From Varroa destructor (lineage: Eukaryota > Arthropoda > Arachnida > Mesostigmata > Varroidae): DNA of 64,000 bases. Below, one piece after another: positions 12,202 to 24,663 of this stretch. Both the position numbers and the translations under genes were made by a program. The notes beneath the pieces were generated by a model. The model was not told the origin of the DNA. It did not search any database and was given only the letters and a program-made list of their open reading frames with translations. Where the stretch lies: NCBI RefSeq assembly GCF_002443255.2, contig NW_019211457.1, positions 16,044,374 to 16,108,373 on the forward strand, written 5' to 3'. Position 1 is the stretch's first letter; every line of letters begins with the position of its first letter.

Positions 12202-12750
12202 GTGGAATAAACAAAAATGTAGAGAGGCGACTACCATTTCAGGCGGATGTATATTGTCATGGTCGATATGGTTCACGCCTTCTTCATTAATTCATTACTA
12301 TCCAATGAGTACGTATTGGAAAACGGGAAACATGATTAGTGCTATACGGCACAAGAAATAGATTTGCCTGAAATGGGTCATAGTGTAATATCATCGACTG
12401 TTTTGTTGCTATAAATCGAATGATGAGTAAAAATTGATCGCACCCTTTAAAGGCTTCCGCAACGATAATGCTTCCATGCGATTATGAGATATCGCTACTA
12501 AGGTAATACTCAAATATGCCTGAACGCAGAGTAAGTACTTTGCCAACTGCGTTATCCAATAACAATATTTGTTCGTTATATCTATATCGATCTAAGATAT
12601 TTCGTGTCTCAAGACTTAAACTAGAGGTTCATGTACGAACAAGAATAAGGGCAGTGTCGTTGCATTGGCTAATCTAGCTTGTGTTAACATTTAACACTGC
12701 TTCCGTCGTCCGAACAAATAGTTACAGCCGAAGAAACATTCACACGCTTG

Positions 12751-12770
12751 TATCATGTAGCATCATGTAG
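12751..12770 (+). repeat. Tandem duplication of a 10-mer
   Basis: Two adjacent copies of a decamer ending atcatgtag differ at one base. Confidence 0.75.
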
Positions 12771-13250
12771 AAGGATTCGAAGGACTGTTACATCTTCGAC
12801 CTGAATAATTTAGATTTTACTTTCGTACAAAATCATTCGATCAATTAAATTTCAATTATTCATGCTTGTTTCAAGTGCTCAAAATCGTTTTATATACAAG
12901 TCGACAACACAACGTCACAATATCCGAGTGGGCATATAAAACTATTTCAAATACTTTACATCATGTGGATTATGTGAGTCTTGTTGGGTTTATAAAGTGA
13001 ATTTTAGATATATTTCAGATTTTCGAAAAAAATGGTACCAGGAAGCAACAAGCGCCATGATCTCTGTCTCCTTCAATTTCCTCCACATGTGATGCTTCTG
13101 CATATATAGTCAGGCTTGTAGAAACCTGGTTTCTTGCAGAGTTCACGCTGTACCCCATGTATGGTTAAGCTAGTGACGATATGTTTCTATACCGGTTCGT
13201 CCCTTCCTGCTTGTTATTCTTCATTTCACCCCAAGCAAATAAACATTTGT

Positions 13251-13307
13251 CAATATTTTATATTGAAATATATATATGTATATTGCTTCTATATATAGAA
13301 GCAATAT
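13251..13307. repeat. Cluster of AT-rich inverted repeats with a perfect 28-bp palindrome
   Basis: Bases 13280-13307 form a perfect palindrome; each half is atattgcttctata or its complement. Just upstream, 13251-13265 is a second inverted repeat with arms caatat and atattg around ttt. The caatat unit recurs at the far end of the main palindrome, and a further gaagc/gcttc pair overlaps its right arm. Such DNA can extrude a cruciform. Confidence 0.95.
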
Positions 13308-16300
13308 TTTCGCTTCTAGTTTCTCAGGTTGATCTTGAAAGTTCCCGTTTCTGAGAGCTCAAATAGACGACGTAGGTCCTCGCAGAGCAGTGGGGAATCG
13401 GCTAATAGAGACGCAAGGCAATATCACTATGTGTAGCCCCGTTCCGTTTTTGAGAAAGGAGGCGAATCAACTGATTTTATGCTATAAAACATTTTCAAAT
13501 GAAGTGTATTCCATATGTGGTGATCGGAGCTACCTTGAAGTCGAATAAGCTGAAGGCGGCTGAAAGGCGCAAACGAGAAGGCGACTCCATTGCCCATAGT
13601 GCCTTACTGCATCTTTCGATGACGGGAGCAGTAACACTTTTGCTGTGTGCGGAAACCGATCAACATAGACATGATACAGCCTGGCAAGGCAGAAAGTGTC
13701 AGTGGCCTCTGTCCTGCCTTTCCTTCTATACTTTATCACCTCTGTCCGGAGCAGATCTATGGTCAGTCCCAAACCTGTGACTACCACGCGGCGTCTAGTT
13801 AGAACATAGTGTACTCGGAACCATTTTTCTCTGTATATTAGTAAATTGTGCATATACAAGACGACTTTGATTGATTTATTAGGTTCTCTTATTTGATCAG
13901 GGAAGTCCTTCAGTAAGGTGGAGAATAAGAGTCGCTTTAGGCTAAAGCAGACCAGTTAGTTGATGTAGAATATCCTATGGGGTCGCTGTGATTGTACAGA
14001 ATGTTCTATACGGGAAGTTAAACACGAAACTATTCTGTGTCCTGAGCGTTCTCCGCCTTGCTGTGGCCGTATCGAAAGCACAAAAAAATTGATAAAAATT
14101 GGCAGAAATGCGCAGGAGATTCCTGTTTAAATTTTTCCCTTTGTCTCTGCTTCCGCTAATTTGTCATAGTTTGAACCGTAAAAATTAGGAAATCTACCAC
14201 TGCTGTTAACCTGTATGAGCAAATGCGGGCCACCTTCGAAACTTCGTTAAAATGGATGTCTAAAAATGCCCCCTCCTTTGTTCTTGGCCCTCCCTAGAAG
14301 CTAAGTGCTCCTATAGTGGTCCCACAGTTTCGACCCCAGGTAGGGCCCATTACTGTTCATACCGTAACAGCTTATCTGCATAACCGTTTCGCCAACGCTG
14401 TCTAGCTATATACATTAAATATTGAAGCATCTAAACCCGTTGCCTCTGTTTTGGATCCCTTTCTCTCCATAGAACTACCTACGATGCAACAATAGAAAAA
14501 ATTCGTTTGAAATCGACAGTCCAATTCAGGTTACCCATCACTTAGGAAGGGGAAGTATGGACGGCCCCGTCGTTTTTGAAAACTCTACGAACTTCGAAAC
14601 TTTTGTTTTGCTGGTTATACACTAAATTTGCATGGTGGTGTCAGTGAGGTGCGTGGTTGAGAGACTATAAATCTATGCGTGACTTTGGTTTGTGGGCGAA
14701 GGGTGGCGGTTTAGTGCGCGAAAATAGACGAGGGAATCCTTGTCTTTGAAAGATGTATTGAGCACTTGAAAGTTAGTTGATACCGAAGGATCTCCCTAAC
14801 AAACTTTGAGTAGCAAGCTCTTTTCGGCATAGCTTAACCAACGGGACTATGATAACCAGCTTGTTGCCATACGAAATAACATGTGCGCCTTGAAGTGCGC
14901 AGGATGGGGTAGCCAGACCCAGTATTGAACTATAGTGCCCCCTTGGTCGTACACAGTGACTTAGAGAAGTAAAGCTTACTTAGCACAAACCAGAATCCAA
15001 GTTAAGCGCCTCTTTTTCTCCCCTTGTGTCTGGCAAGCACCAGTCGTTGGACTTATTGATGGACTCTAGTATTTTGTCCCCCGTCTAATGCGTAAGCGGC
15101 AGCGGACGAGATTCAAAGCAATACAAAGTATCGTCAGTTCTTTACCACTTCCTATGAGTCGGGTTCAGTCGATTCAATCTAAACAACGAACAATGCTAGA
15201 CACGTGTTTGCACCGTTAACGAGAGGAGTGGTGGTATTCAAAATTTCCCGCCAGCTAAGTAATGGCTTATGCCTCTCACGTTAAGGCGATGCCAAGAAGC
15301 CTATTTCTTGATTGTATATGAACCTTGAAGTCGCTGCAACGTGTATATTATCTAGAAAAAAGAATTTTCTTTTGCTGATCTTGTTCTATTCTAGGTAAAC
15401 CATCATAAATGTTGACGACGGACGCGGGAACAGTGAAAGTTATCTTAGCCTCAGTGAACCTACAAACAAACCGAAGTTTCAATAGCCAACGTTCCGTTGT
15501 TATAGGATAAGCTGTATGTATCAATTCCTGGGGACGACTAATAGCAAACAAGCCAATATACATCAACCACTGAATATTGCTACCAAAACACCCTCCCACC
15601 CATTTCTCCTAACAAATTACTTTCAAAGGATCCCTCCAGAAATTTCCTAGTAGAGCATCGCATGACGACTTCACAAGCATTGCCGCTAGCTCTCTCTGTT
15701 CAGCATAACAACAGTTAACAATGGGAGATCTACTCTGAACTTGTTAATACGTTCGAGCAGCAGTTGTTTGAGATCGTCGCCGTTAGTTGCGACGCATTCA
15801 AGTGACCTAGAGAATGATATGTCAGTGTTAAGGGGTATCGGGGTGTTCGGAACGAACTTATGTATAAGGTATAAGAAAAGCGGTGAATATAAAGATAAGA
15901 TGGATGACTTGCCACCGATCGCGTTTGAGAACAACGAGTAGGCAGTGCAACATGCCAATGAAGCGCTCGAAGTCCGCCGTCTCGTCCTTCAATGAACTGT
16001 CCTCGAATACCTAAAAGGTGTCTAGTGTAGGCATTGTGTACGGCGCAATACGTCCCACCTTAATGGGGGGGGGGGGGGGTAGCAGTGGTTCTTACCGCGT
16101 GCAGTCTCGAAGGGGCCATTTGTTGCCTTATCCAGGTGTTGCGAGAAACACAGACAACCGTCAGTAGGACACATGGCTCTTAACGATAGATCTTGGCCAT
16201 TTAAAAAAATACTAATAACAAAAAGACAAGAGGTATCGAGGTATTAAGCAAACTGTGTCTTTTGGTATGTTGAGGGCTTGCAGAAGTGCATACTTGTTTG

Positions 16301-16395
16301 GTATGATTTTCCTCCATAACAATGTTTTGAATAATAATATTTTAAGCCATGCTTCAAAAATAAATACGGCGCCATATAAGAAAAAGATATATATA
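13308..16395. other. No recognised gene
   Basis: A 90-codon - strand frame (15686-15958) has a protein-like C-terminal half and, on the - strand, a possible splice acceptor (catatcattctctag) upstream of it. No family is recognised. A poly-G run (16065-16079) lies close to the assembly gap. Confidence 0.45.
16065..16079 (+). repeat. G15 homopolymer
   Basis: Fifteen G residues about 320 bases before an assembly gap. The length may be inexact, since such runs are hard to sequence. Confidence 0.85.
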
Positions 16396-16495
16396 NNNNN
16401 NNNNNNNNNNNNNNNNNNNNNNNNNNNNNNNNNNNNNNNNNNNNNNNNNNNNNNNNNNNNNNNNNNNNNNNNNNNNNNNNNNNNNNNNNNNNNNN
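16396..16495. other. Assembly gap (100 N)
   Basis: Exactly 100 N, probably a placeholder length. The left flank ends in gatatatata, so the break probably lies in a TA repeat. Open frames running into the gap are meaningless there. Confidence 0.99.
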
Positions 16496-19256
16496 TTTGA
16501 TTTATAATGCCGTTACCCATAGGGACAGAAGCGGAAATATGTCTGCGTTATTATCATTGTTGGAGAAAATTGCAGTTGATAAGTCTGGAGATACCAATGC
16601 TATTTAGGTCATTTAGTAACTTTAGTAAGCAGTGCATATCATAAACGTTTCCTTGATGTTTCGAGGTGGAAGGATGATGGGGGCCTGATACAAAGCAAAA
16701 CCTAAATGAAATAACCCTTAATAATGACAGAGAAGGCAGCGGATCAAGTGGTGCTAGGTAAGGTGGTAGGTAGGTGCCAAAGGAAAATTCTGACATAAAG
16801 ATGGTCGTAGAAGGACTTTGCCAAGTAAACGATTTACATCGATATGCAACGTAAACAAATCTGACATATTTAGTTTTCAACATATTGGGTTTAGGCATAT
16901 TAGATGTTATGTCGTACAGCTTTATGCCATCTGAAATAGAGTTAACAGGTAAGGTAAAATAACTAATGTTCCCGTACTCAACTTAAGCAATATGGTAGTC
17001 ATCGGAACCGTACATTGTGTGCTTTGTGACACACGTTGGTGCATTCAGGAGTTCGACTTCTATAACTTTGTTTACATAATCCATGCAGCAGCCGTATCGC
17101 CAATACAGCACTATTTGAAATTCCCTAAATTAAAGCCCTCAACATCGAGACTAGATATTTTCTTTAATCTATTAGCAACACGCATCTAAATCCCTCACAT
17201 GTTGTGAAACGGGGCATTAGGCTGATCGTATTAGGCTTGAAAATTATCTGCCTGATACGAAGGACACCATCCCAACTCACTGTGCTGCAAAAGATATCTT
17301 TTTTCTGTCCTTCGTCTGTCTTCCATTGTTCGCTATAGTGAACTGTAAACAAGATCGCTCTTTGCTTTACGGTACATCAGCGGTTTGTAAACGAAATTCT
17401 TATTGATCGCCTAGGGAGCGGTTTGTTTTGCAATGAATCACCTCTAATGTCGACGACTTTTGTTGATAGGGCAATTCTGTGTTCGCAAAAAACTTTGAAT
17501 TTCAGGGCTGTAATGTATTGAAGCTAAGAAACGAGGTCGCACGAAACATTATAGTCTTTATAATTCAATAGAGTACATCGAGCGTTTTGTGAACATGTTC
17601 GTTCCATTTAGATACCACGATTTGAATTGAATACAATCGCTGCATGATTAAAGATAAACGTTGCATCGCCCGGATTCGACCCGTGGCTCTCGATCGCACA
17701 TTCAATATAGACCATTGAGCATATCAGTTTAGCTTCAATGAAAACCCAGCAAAATGCTCAGTCGGAGTTCGTGAACCTCGAATCAGTGAAGATCTACATC
17801 GTACTTATTGTTACTGGCCGGTGATATGTTTGTGCGGCAGCTGTCGTATGATTGACGCCAGGGTGGTGGTCTGGGGTGTACAGGCGTCAAATTTAGGTGG
17901 GAAACAAAAGCTCACCCCACTTTGATCGATTTCGCAGCTACAACTGGCCAGTTCCACAGGGAACACCCAGGGTTAGCCAGCCGTTGACGTGACCATTTTA
18001 CGGTAGCGGCAACAGCAATTATGGAATTAACAGCAGTAAGATTTTGCAAGCGAAGCAACTTTCCGGTTGGGCAGCGCGCCCAGGACAATCAGGGGCATCT
18101 GATCGGGCGAGGAGACGACGGCCAGTTAATAAGTTGCCGATACGCCATCCTCTACAGTTATTAAAAGTATAATAACAAGGTTACCTAAGAAACTACCCGT
18201 TCATCGCCCAACAAGTGGCGACTGACTGGCAAAACGTTTTCGGTAAAACTAATCCATTTGACTATGAAAATATTGCACTCAATAGTTATCACGTGAATTT
18301 CTATCTATGTGAGCAGAAGAACGGTTTCAGTCCTATCGAATTAAATCCAAGGAGAGCTGAAAACTATTTTTATTTATAGAAACATTATAGATGAGGGTAA
18401 CTATGCACAGGTTCTACTATTACACTTGTGACAAATTGTAGAGCCTTTTCACTAATTATAAAAAAATTTTTACTTAAGTACGGTCGTCGATCGACTATGT
18501 ACGTTGCTCTCTGGGTTCACAGAAATGGGGCCCAGGCCAGTTGCCAGAACAGGCGAGCAATATGGTGCACACATTTAACAAACTAACAATCCAACCAACT
18601 ATTGGTATTGTCCACGACGCCGTAATACGGCGGACGTCGAGTTTAGCGTGAGTAAAAATAGATGAGACTGGCATACAAAAACAATTGACCAAACATCTTT
18701 TCTGCCTCTGTTGGTCAACGTATACAGAAGTCCCTTCGATCGTTGCGACTCGTCGAGATATCGTCGTCTTTCGTCGCCTATCGTTGTCGCCTTCGAAAGA
18801 TTTTGAAACGCGGATGTCCTTAAAGGGGCTGAGGAGAAGGTGGGCCGAGTTCGGGACCCAAACTCTACAGTTTTAGAAAACACGGGGAGTGGCTGAACCA
18901 GGCGACGCTGAATGCGGATAGCGAAGCGCCATAAGCGCGGCATCAATAGCAGCGCCTAACAATCGTACATCAACAGAACATGCAACTTCCGTTTACTTCT
19001 TAGCCATCCTTTCAGCTGTAGACGGAATAGTCAAATTAGGCGAGAGCTGGCGGACTCCTAGACGAGTAGCTAAACAGCAAGAACCCTCTACATAAAAATC
19101 AATAACAATAAAAATGCGGGTAAACTGAATGCAACATTCATGCAGCAATCCCGTACGGTGAATAGCTAAAACAAGGAACTTAACCATGCCTCTCTGTCCG
19201 TATCAGCATATTCCTACATGAATGGACACTGATAGTAATAAAGCTGGTCCATTCTC
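16496..19256. other. No recognised protein gene
   Basis: The stretch holds the tRNA-like relic at 17662-17721. A 115-codon - strand frame (18599-18946) overlaps CpG-rich sequence near 18740-18800; its translation is basic and Ser-rich with no recognised domain. I see nothing else. Confidence 0.45.
17662..17721 (-). pseudogene. tRNA-Pro-like relic (tRNA pseudogene or SINE head)
   Basis: Read on the - strand, the 5' part (GCTCAATGGTCTA) resembles the start of metazoan tRNA-Pro, including the first seven positions of the internal promoter A box. The 3' part contains GGGTCGAATCC, ten of eleven positions of the B box, preceded by GAGAG as in tRNA-Pro. A T arm with four of five pairs can be drawn. 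About 12 bases are missing from the middle, so no anticodon arm forms, and the acceptor stem does not pair. It is therefore not a working tRNA gene. I saw no tail or second copy that would prove a SINE. Confidence 0.4.
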
Positions 19257-19316
19257 GTCCAGCTGGACGTCGAAGCCGAGATTAGGGCGAATATCGCGTT
19301 CACCCCCGATCTCGGC
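19257..19316. repeat. Nested inverted repeats
   Basis: The 12-bp perfect palindrome gtccagctggac lies at 19257-19268. Arms gccgagat (19275-19282) and atctcggc (19309-19316) follow. Between them is a small hairpin gcga-ata-tcgc (19287-19297). Confidence 0.85.
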
Positions 19317-19360
19317 CTTATTCCGGGTTCTCCTTTATGGTAGCTTTTGATGCTGCTTTC

Positions 19361-19365
19361 GCTGC

Positions 19366-19396
<31 letters not shown>
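19361..19396 (+). repeat. (GCT)3(GCC)9 trinucleotide repeat
   Basis: Three GCT units pass into nine GCC units in a locally GC-rich patch. Translated it would give a poly-Ala, poly-Gly or poly-Arg type run, but no open frame of note includes it. A transcribed or untranslated setting is possible but not shown. Confidence 0.9.
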
Positions 19397-19397
<1 letters not shown>

Positions 19398-19952
19398 TTG
19401 AGATTTCATTCGTTCAAATACTGGTAACTTATTCAGTAGCGCGAGCTCTCAGGATAGTCTATTGTCAGCCGGGGACGCAACCCAGCCAAGTCGACCATTA
19501 AGATCTATTGGATATTTCCTGGTGACCTCTACTAATCGACCATGTAGAATATGTAAGTTGGACAGTGATACGCTGAAAACGAGTCGAGACAGGCGGACTC
19601 GATGAAGCCGCCATATTTCTAGATGCGATATGCGGTTACAGTGGGTAGTACAAGCAGCGAGGTTCAGAACTTGTTGTATAACAACTTTAAAATTGTGCTT
19701 CTTGTTACAGTTACTGCACGGCTCCCTAATTAACTGGTTCGTTCGTATACAAGTTCAAGGACTTCACCGTGTCACTCTCTAAGAGTAAATTAGCTATTAT
19801 AAGGTATAGGTTTTTTTTTGTTTGTGCTGATTGTTGGTACCTGCTTGCCTAACGACGTATTGAGCTGCTGCTGCAGCATACGCCAGCACAAACGGTATAT
19901 GGAGGCTATAGAAGAAACGTTCTACTAATTAGCCGCCGATGACTAGAGCAAG

Positions 19953-19964
19953 TTTTTTTTTTTT
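19953..19964 (+). repeat. T12 homopolymer
   Basis: Twelve T residues. Confidence 0.8.
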
Positions 19965-21035
19965 ATGTGATTCAATGCTTGTCCCCCCATGAAAGTGCAG
20001 TAGTAAAATACGTGCCTGCAAAATTTACGCACACGTAAGCTGTGGTTTATGTTTGAAACCGATCCTCGACGAACACGTGATTCGTTTCTTACTGAAATGG
20101 GCTCCTACAAGTCTCATGTAGTGCCGCTCAATGGTGGTGCCGGACGCAGAACTCGAAATCCATCCATCTGTCGCGGTCAGGTGAATTCAAATGGCCCCTT
20201 TCGGCCTCTACCGACAAACTGAAACTTTGGTACAGACGTAACATTTTGGAGTTTTAGCGCCGTGAAGTCATGAAAGCTTTAATGAGGCTGGATAACTCTA
20301 CTAGATTTGTTGAGAGGAAGAATATGTGTGTATATATATTAAATGAAACACGCTTTGGCTATACTACCCAGCTAAATCGGATGTAATTTATCGAAAATCA
20401 CGTACAGAGAGAGAACATTACCTTGCTTATTTGGTGGATAACATATTTACTAATATATGCCAGATATTCGCTGCTTAGTAAAAGACACACCGTTCAATGA
20501 TGGTTTCAGATCTAAATCGATGCCTCATCACAGCTGAACTCTTCTGTCAAAAGCTTCTAATTTAAAATTTCATAGTATGCTAGATACAAAAGTTCTCACT
20601 AACATTCGCAGAAGTGCCAAAAAGGCCCAATTACCGTCTAGATGTGAATATTTCACAATAATCAGCATTGGGCCGTTGTCGTCAAAACTGGAACGAGGCC
20701 TGTTTGAACTTGGCCACCGTGAGTGACGCGTCTGAAGAATCGAAGCTAGATTGAAGTCCTTCTATGTGCGGTACCTCAGTTACTGACAATGCGGATTATT
20801 TGGCATACGTAGAGATTTGTTTTCTGTTGTACTTTTCAGGTATCGTAATCTAATGTGATCTTGCTTTGGCAACGGTTAGCGCCAATCAGTAACTCATGCG
20901 CGGATCCACTCCTCGAATGGAGGGGGCGACAGAGGAGTTAGGGAGTAACATATGAGAAACCTATTCACGTTTGCATATGTACGCGGACATGAATATTGAA
21001 TTGAATTTGCTCTGCTCAAAGGTGGGGTATAGTTT

Positions 21036-21064
21036 AAAAAGAAAAAAAAAAAAACAAAAAAAAA
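21036..21064 (+). repeat. A-rich tract
   Basis: A13 (21042-21054), one C, then A9 (21056-21064), preceded by a shorter A run. It could be a retroposed tail, but I see no element body upstream. Confidence 0.75.
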
Positions 21065-21216
21065 CAGCACTGTCGTGAGCGTTTCGAACCCTGATATTTG
21101 GCACCGAATCATCACGGTTATGGGCTGTGTTGATGAAATCAATTTACATTAAAATAGTTCTACCTGATGAGTGATTTCGGTCGATCGATTGGCTAATAGG
21201 TGCAGACCAGACACTA

Positions 21217-21232
21217 CAATCAATCAATCAAA
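21217..21232 (+). repeat. (CAAT)n tetranucleotide run
   Basis: Almost four units of CAAT. Confidence 0.75.
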
Positions 21233-21418
21233 TTTTGTAGAAATTTATTTTCATAATCTTTTTTATAATTTTAAACCTACTTGCACTCATTATCACTTTT
21301 ATATACTTTTAAGGAAACAGACGACCAATATGACAAATAAATAGCCTGATCCGCATCGCAGGGAATATGTATTCCGACAAATACCATTCGTCGACGCTTC
21401 AGACACGCCTTTCCTCGA

Positions 21419-21433
21419 GTGTGTGTGTGTGTG
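21419..21433 (+). repeat. (GT)7 microsatellite
   Basis: Seven GT units and one further G. Confidence 0.85.
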
Positions 21434-24400
21434 CGTATCCATTGTCCCTACGTATTTATCAGTCATCTGCCACGATTTTGTCGAGTAACGCTCATATAGG
21501 CCGCGATACAACCTACTGCTGTGAGTCGACCTGAAATGGTATTATATTGAACATCTCTGTTCAAGCCTGATCGGCAACACAGCCAGTTGTAACGATGACT
21601 AAAAAATATGAATGACACCGAACAAAGGGGCTCCAGCCTAGCAGCTTCACAACCGTATTCTACCCTGCTCCTATGCACCAACGTTTCATAGCTCATAGCA
21701 CCAACTGTAGAACACGTAAAGTTCTCATTCCGCTTTTGGTGGCCCTCGTCTCTTCGTCATACGGACATTCTACATTCTATGACCGAAATAAACAGTTCAA
21801 CCCAGTTTGTTCTTCCCACTCCTCGAATTTGGCTTTACACCCATAGTACTCAAAGAGACACACATACGCAAGATACATGGACCACTTTCTCTAAACGTCG
21901 TCGGCAGGCCAATGGAAGCGTAAAACATCGCTATCGCTATATACAGCTACTATTCTGAGTGAAGCCAGGACTAAGGCTAACATCCCCTTCTCCATTAGCC
22001 CTAACTCAGGCTACAAGTAAGCGCCCGTGGAGGGCCGGTGGACAAGCCGAAGCGACTTTGACAGTGTTGGATAGCAGCAACAGCATGACATGCTGGACGA
22101 GCTCCGCTACCCAGCGACCCGCGTATCAACAACTTAAATACGAAAACGAAGGCTATGAGTGAGTGCTGACGCGAGATTCTGTGTATAACTCCCCTGACTT
22201 CTGCCTCTGTCTGTGTTTATGTTCGCCTTAAAGAGTTGCATGGGGCAGACAACGCAACGTACCATGATCAACGGTTACGTAAAAGTTAGACCTAACACAG
22301 TGTGGCAAACAGGGACAGGTTCGACTTGAAAATTTGAACACGACTGTCCGCAAGGATTCGCGCGGTCGACGGCCTCTTTTCGAAGTCGGAGTCGGATAAA
22401 GGGTTAGATTCACTACTGCTTCAATGTTTGTACACCTCTAATACTCCTGCAAAGACTGGTACCGATCTGTATCACTAATGTTCCATTGTATAATAGAAAC
22501 AGTGTCGGGGGGACTTTGTGACCGTACGGGTGTCGGTGTGGGAGGCTTCGTGCAAAGAATGGGCTTCGCTTTAGTAGTTGTCGTTATTGAGCACGCGTGC
22601 CATTGTCGACTTCACGATAGAGAACTGGAATGGAGCGGGAAATAGTGCACTGCGTAATCGGAAGCGCATGTTCGCGGAGAATGTGTAAAAGCACTGAAAA
22701 TTTAAAATATTGAAGTTGTTTTTATAGCATAGACTGCAGATAATAGGAATAACGGTGAGGTGGCCTGGCCTGTACAAGTCCGTTCATATGGATCGTGCTG
22801 TTCAAAATAACTGTTACGCTCCTAAAATGGATTTGACAGCATCGACGTTTAATATATTATTCGAGAAAAGAGAATGTGTCGCTTTGCGTGATTTCTATTG
22901 AATATCGAAAATCAGGAAATAGCGAATCAGACTACTTATAAACCGTTATGGCTATCTTAAGAACGGTTCTACTAGCGTACTAATAAAAAAAAGTGCAAAC
23001 TACGAGCTGACATTACGATGCGTGATCATCAGAACACAAAGAAAAACTAAAATTTCACACCCAAATAGGCATAATATGTTTCTTTGGAGCAAGTTGCAAA
23101 ACTGCGAAAGTTGGTAGCGCTCATCAGCAGGGATCGTGAAGTACCTCTCTTAATGACGATAAAACAAAAAAAAACTTCTACCTTATAATAGCGTAAGAAC
23201 TTATCTATACAGGTTCTATTTGGTTCCCTGTTGTCGAAAAACGCTACCAACAATCTAAGCTTTGTCACCAGAGCGAAGGCGCGGTCCAACAAATTCAACG
23301 AAGCCCATTGAAAGCGTCTAAGTGGTTGGAGAAGAACGGCACCCCCGACGACGGAGATGAAAATTCCTCAAGGGCAAGCAAATGCAGGGGTTCAACGAAA
23401 GTCCCCACAGTTTGCTCGAACACCCAATCTCTCAGAGCAAAAAAACAACCGACCAATGAAAGCTTTTAATATTCATAAATCGGATTCCCAAGACCGCACG
23501 GTGCTGATCTTTCCAATCTTCAAGCAGTAAGCCTTCCTCTGAGAAAGAGGCAAATACGGGGTACCTACACTATCTTTGACGCTTGCATATACCGACACTA
23601 TATACATATTTATTAGTCGCGATGAAAGTTGCAAGCATGTTGCTATTACACGGGCAGATGACACAGTTCCACCAGGCCTGCATTCGCAAATTAACCCCTA
23701 TCTATCAGGAAAAAATAGGCCAACAATGTTACACAGTCAGGCTTTTATCTGAGTTTGATGAATTTTCTTCTTGTGATGGTTCTTCTATTGTGTAAGCACC
23801 CACAATTACGAAGCCCGCTAGAAACAACTCCAGATTGACATTATTCTAAGAAAACTCAAGTCAGGTACCCTCTGCTTTAACAGAAACGAACGAAGCTGGC
23901 CAGAATGAGCCCCACTGCTACGTGTCCACCATCCGTCCTGCCCAGCTCGGGCTATCTCAGGTATCGGTGAGCAGCCGTAGCAAAATATGTCGGGCTGGGT
24001 CTTCTTCATTTATCGACGAAGAGCTCCCTGTCAGCAAATGAATCCAGAACCGCCGGCAGCTCATGATTCGATTAAATACGATGAGATTCAATTTAGTAAT
24101 TAATAGTTCCTCGACTCTTTCGTTTTGCCTTCAGTTCCATTTCTCCATGACAGTCAGCCGAGACCGTTTGAGAGACTATAGTTGAATTCCCTGTCGAAAG
24201 CCGGATAGGGCGCGAGCTAAACTTGAAACTTCCCGTAACAGAAAAAATTCCAAAGCGTCCACTCACTCAAAACTTCCGATGACCCAGCGACATCGATGGG
24301 TAGTCGATGACCTTAATAGCAGCGACTAAAACGATGAAGGACGGCGAAATACGGCAACAAATTAAACAAACTTTACCTCATTTAGAACAGGTACGATTAT

Positions 24401-24647
24401 CCCTCCAAGATGTATTATGGAACGAAATAACTGGGGGTACTGATGATACAGTATAAGGGCAGCTACGCATAAATATACGATTGTTTAGGATAGAGCGTAG
24501 CACGTTAGTTGTGCTGGGGTGAAGATGTAGGGCGAAAATGTTAGTCGGCCATATTTAAATATATGAATATAATGCCTTTTTACTGCCACGGGAATCTATT
24601 AGTCGTGATTAGAGTAGAAAACAAAATAAAATTAAGTACGGACTAGT

Positions 24648-24663
24648 TACGTACGTACGTACG
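24648..24663. repeat. (TACG)4, self-complementary
   Basis: Four exact TACG units. The run contains the palindrome (CGTA)n, so each strand can pair with itself. Confidence 0.9.

Larger units (their letters stand above)
9004..13250. other. No recognised gene
   Basis: The stretch contains A10 (9621-9630), a hairpin (12172-12201) and an imperfect 10-base tandem duplication (12751-12770). Overlapping frames on both strands at 11.3-12.1 kb give no recognisable product. Confidence 0.5.
19397..24647. other. No recognised gene
   Basis: Contains T12 (19953-19964), an A-rich tract (21036-21064), a (CAAT)n run (21217-21232) and a (GT)n run (21419-21433). Only short frames are present, none with a recognisable product. 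Confidence 0.5.
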
